DNA from: Candidatus Pacearchaeota archaeon | GTDB taxonomy: Archaea; Nanobdellota; Nanobdellia; Pacearchaeales; GW2011-AR1 | NCBI GenBank assembly: GCA_023133375.1 | Contig: JAGLWP010000013.1 | Span: 1 to 13,037 of the forward strand | Direction: 5' to 3' | Length of the DNA stretch: 13,037 nucleotides | Part shown: positions 12,185 through 13,037 of the stretch, one piece after another | How positions within the stretch are numbered: the stretch's first letter is position 1 | Layout of the letters: each line of letters opens with the position of its first letter | Notes under the pieces: model-generated | Told to the model about the DNA's origin: nothing | What the model saw: the letters and a program-made list of their open reading frames with translations, nothing else | The model's database searches: none | Translations under genes and position numbers: made by a program

Positions 12185-12310
12185 TGGGGCTGCCCGGATT
12201 TGAACCGGGGTCACCAGGTGTTTCGGAAAACCTCTCGGGATTTGTATTCCTACTTGTCTCGAGCTAATCTCACCCAAACCTGGAAGGCTACCAAACTACC
12301 CCACAGCCCC
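12185..12310 (-). tRNA. trnP: tRNA-Pro(UGG) with intron
   Basis: On the minus strand the 126-nt gene folds as a full cloverleaf once a 53-nt intron is removed, leaving 73 nt. Acceptor stem GGGGCTG pairs with CAGCCCC. The D arm contains AGTTTGGTAG. The anticodon stem is CCAGG/CCTGG and the loop reads TT-TGG-G, so the anticodon is UGG, proline. The T arm is CCCGG-TTCAAAT-CCGGG. The discriminator is A and CCA is not encoded. The intron is at the canonical position between nucleotides 37 and 38. A TATA core is centred 28.5 bp before the first nucleotide, implying a 5' leader of only about 3 nt. Confidence 0.93.
12220..12272 (-). other. Archaeal tRNA intron with canonical bulge-helix-bulge
   Basis: The splice sites form a textbook hBHBh' structure. 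The first 3-nt bulge is GG^T (nucleotides 36, 37 and intron 1) and the second is AC^A (last two intron bases and nucleotide 38). The 4-bp central helix is TTTG (32-35) with CGAA near the intron end, including one G-T wobble. The outer intron helix is GAGA with TTTC, again with one wobble. This is the substrate of the tRNA-splicing endonuclease EndA. The intron interior, read on the plus strand, carries CTCGGGATT (12234-12242) and CTTGTCTCG (12253-12261), both also in R1 with nearly the same spacing. Confidence 0.88.
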
Positions 12311-12334
12311 CTCGTAAAAAGAAACTGCAAGTAA

Positions 12335-12342
12335 TTTATAAA
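12335..12342 (-). promoter_or_regulatory. TATA box for tRNA-Pro
   Basis: TTTATAAA lies directly after the uL11 stop codon and is centred 28.5 bp before the tRNA 5' end. With the 25-bp spacing seen for mRNAs here, transcription would begin at about 12313, leaving a 3-nt leader. Confidence 0.55.
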
Positions 12343-12343
12343 G

Positions 12344-13003
12344 CTATTTCTTTTCTTCCTTATCTTCTTCTGGCTTTACTTCTTCTGTTGTAGCTTCTTT
12401 GCTTTCTTCATCTGTTTTAGCAACTTCCTTCTCTGCTTCTTCCTGCTCTATAACTTTTTCTTGTTTAGTATGAAGTTCATTAAAATACTTATCGAGTTTC
12501 GCCCTTTTTTCTGGGAAGGTTTCTGTTCTTTCCTCTTGAATTTCTTTATCATATTTCCCTGCATCAATTAATTTCTCAACATCTAAAGCTGATTTGTTTT
12601 CTACTAAAATCCCTAAGCTAACACAAGTCCCAACAACAGTTTTAACTGCTGATTTTAGATCATTGCAAAGCATATTTGGGAATTTTGTTTTTGCAATAGA
12701 AATTATTTGCTCAATTGACGCATTTGCTATCTGCATTTTTAACTGAATTCCTGAACCTTTCTCTATCCCTAGCTCCTTTTTTAAGAGTTCTGAAACAGGT
12801 GGTGAAAAAACATTGACTTCAAACTCCTTTGTTTTTGTATCAATCTCCAGCTCAACTGGAACTTTAAGTCCCTTGAAATCTTTTGTAGCATCATTAACCT
12901 TCTGGATTATTTCTGCTATGTTCATTCCAAGTGGTCCAAGTTTTTGGCTAAGGGCTGGACCAGGACTCATGCTTCCACCTTCAACCAAAAGTTTAATCTG
13001 CAT
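12344..13003 (-). CDS. rpl11: Large ribosomal subunit protein uL11, long charged tail
   Basis: uL11 forms the base of the ribosomal stalk where elongation factors act. Residues 1-70 are the N-terminal domain with the Pro/Gly-rich loop (SMSPGPALSQKLGPLGMNIAE variant) and TKDFKGLKVPV; about 71-150 are the rRNA-binding domain with LKSAVKTVVGTCVSLGILVE and IDAGKYDKEI. Family proteins usually end near here at about 160 residues; this one has a further 60-65 residues, rich in Lys/Glu (from about 157 to 219, ending EEDKEEKK). The start is taken as ATG 13003, with GAGG 9 nt upstream, rather than the in-frame GTG at 13018. It overlaps the preceding frame by 11 bases. Confidence 0.92.
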   Translation of the reverse strand: MQIKLLVEGGSMSPGPALSQKLGPLGMNIAEIIQKVNDATKDFKGLKVPVELEIDTKTKEFEVNVFSPPVSELLKKELGIEKGSGIQLKMQIANASIEQIISIAKTKFPNMLCNDLKSAVKTVVGTCVSLGILVENKSALDVEKLIDAGKYDKEIQEERTETFPEKRAKLDKYFNELHTKQEKVIEQEEAEKEVAKTDEESKEATTEEVKPEEDKEEKK

Positions 13004-13037
13004 CTTCTTTTTCCTCACGTCTTATAACTTTAACATT
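12993..13037 (-). CDS. Partial CDS, possible Spt5/NusG C-terminus
   Basis: This is the only frame open to the window edge upstream of uL11, reading NVKVIRREEKEDAD then stop. It overlaps the uL11 start by 11 bases, typical of translational coupling. In archaea the gene before uL11 is often Spt5/NusG, whose KOW domain ends with a hydrophobic strand and a charged tail, and this fragment fits that. With 14 residues the identification is context-based. Confidence 0.35.
   Translation of the reverse strand, partial: NVKVIRREEKEDAD

Overview
The window looks like a piece of a small-genome DPANN archaeon, most likely of the Pacearchaeota/Woesearchaeota group. The signs are AT-rich DNA, an archaeal gene set (archaeal SepF, prefoldin beta, RNA polymerase subunit P, eL43, archaeal uL11, a Dph2-type diphthamide protein, a Methanococcus-type S-layer protein), a tRNA with a bulge-helix-bulge intron, and TATA boxes centred about 25 bp before many start codons, which means leaderless mRNAs. 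The lineage is inferred from gene content; no phylogeny could be run.

Left part (1-8.7 kb), cell envelope. A long S-layer gene with a structured 5' leader is followed by a T-tract terminator and a 429-bp gap holding a GC-richer, CTCG-rich element. Next come two probable membrane-anchored paralogs of unknown function, a COG2426 small multidrug-export-type membrane protein, an archaeosortase-like transpeptidase (minus strand) and a PAP2 lipid phosphatase. The last two are divergent and appear to share one palindromic TATA box. A minus-strand pair follows: a 598-aa secreted, membrane-anchored surface protein whose C-terminus could be an archaeosortase signal, and a 72-aa Cys-rich protein. A multi-pass membrane protein closes the block. 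S-layer, surface protein, sorting enzyme and lipid phosphatase together suggest envelope assembly; the functional link is inferred.

Middle (8.7-10.1 kb). A shortened Dph2-like protein lacking the N-terminal domain is divergent from an unrecognised 231-aa gene, again around one palindromic TATA box equidistant from both starts.

Right part (10.1-13.0 kb), all on the minus strand. In order of transcription: a probable Spt5/NusG C-terminus at the edge, uL11 with a long charged tail, intron-containing tRNA-Pro(UGG), a Cys/His-rich unknown protein, eL43, a 54-codon reading frame inside a second CTCG-rich element, rpoP (45 aa), prefoldin beta, sepF and a 63-aa unknown protein. This is an archaeal information-processing neighbourhood combined with the FtsZ anchor SepF.

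The most unusual signal is a CTCG-rich repeat vocabulary shared by the gap after the S-layer gene, the eL43-rpoP spacer and the tRNA-Pro intron.
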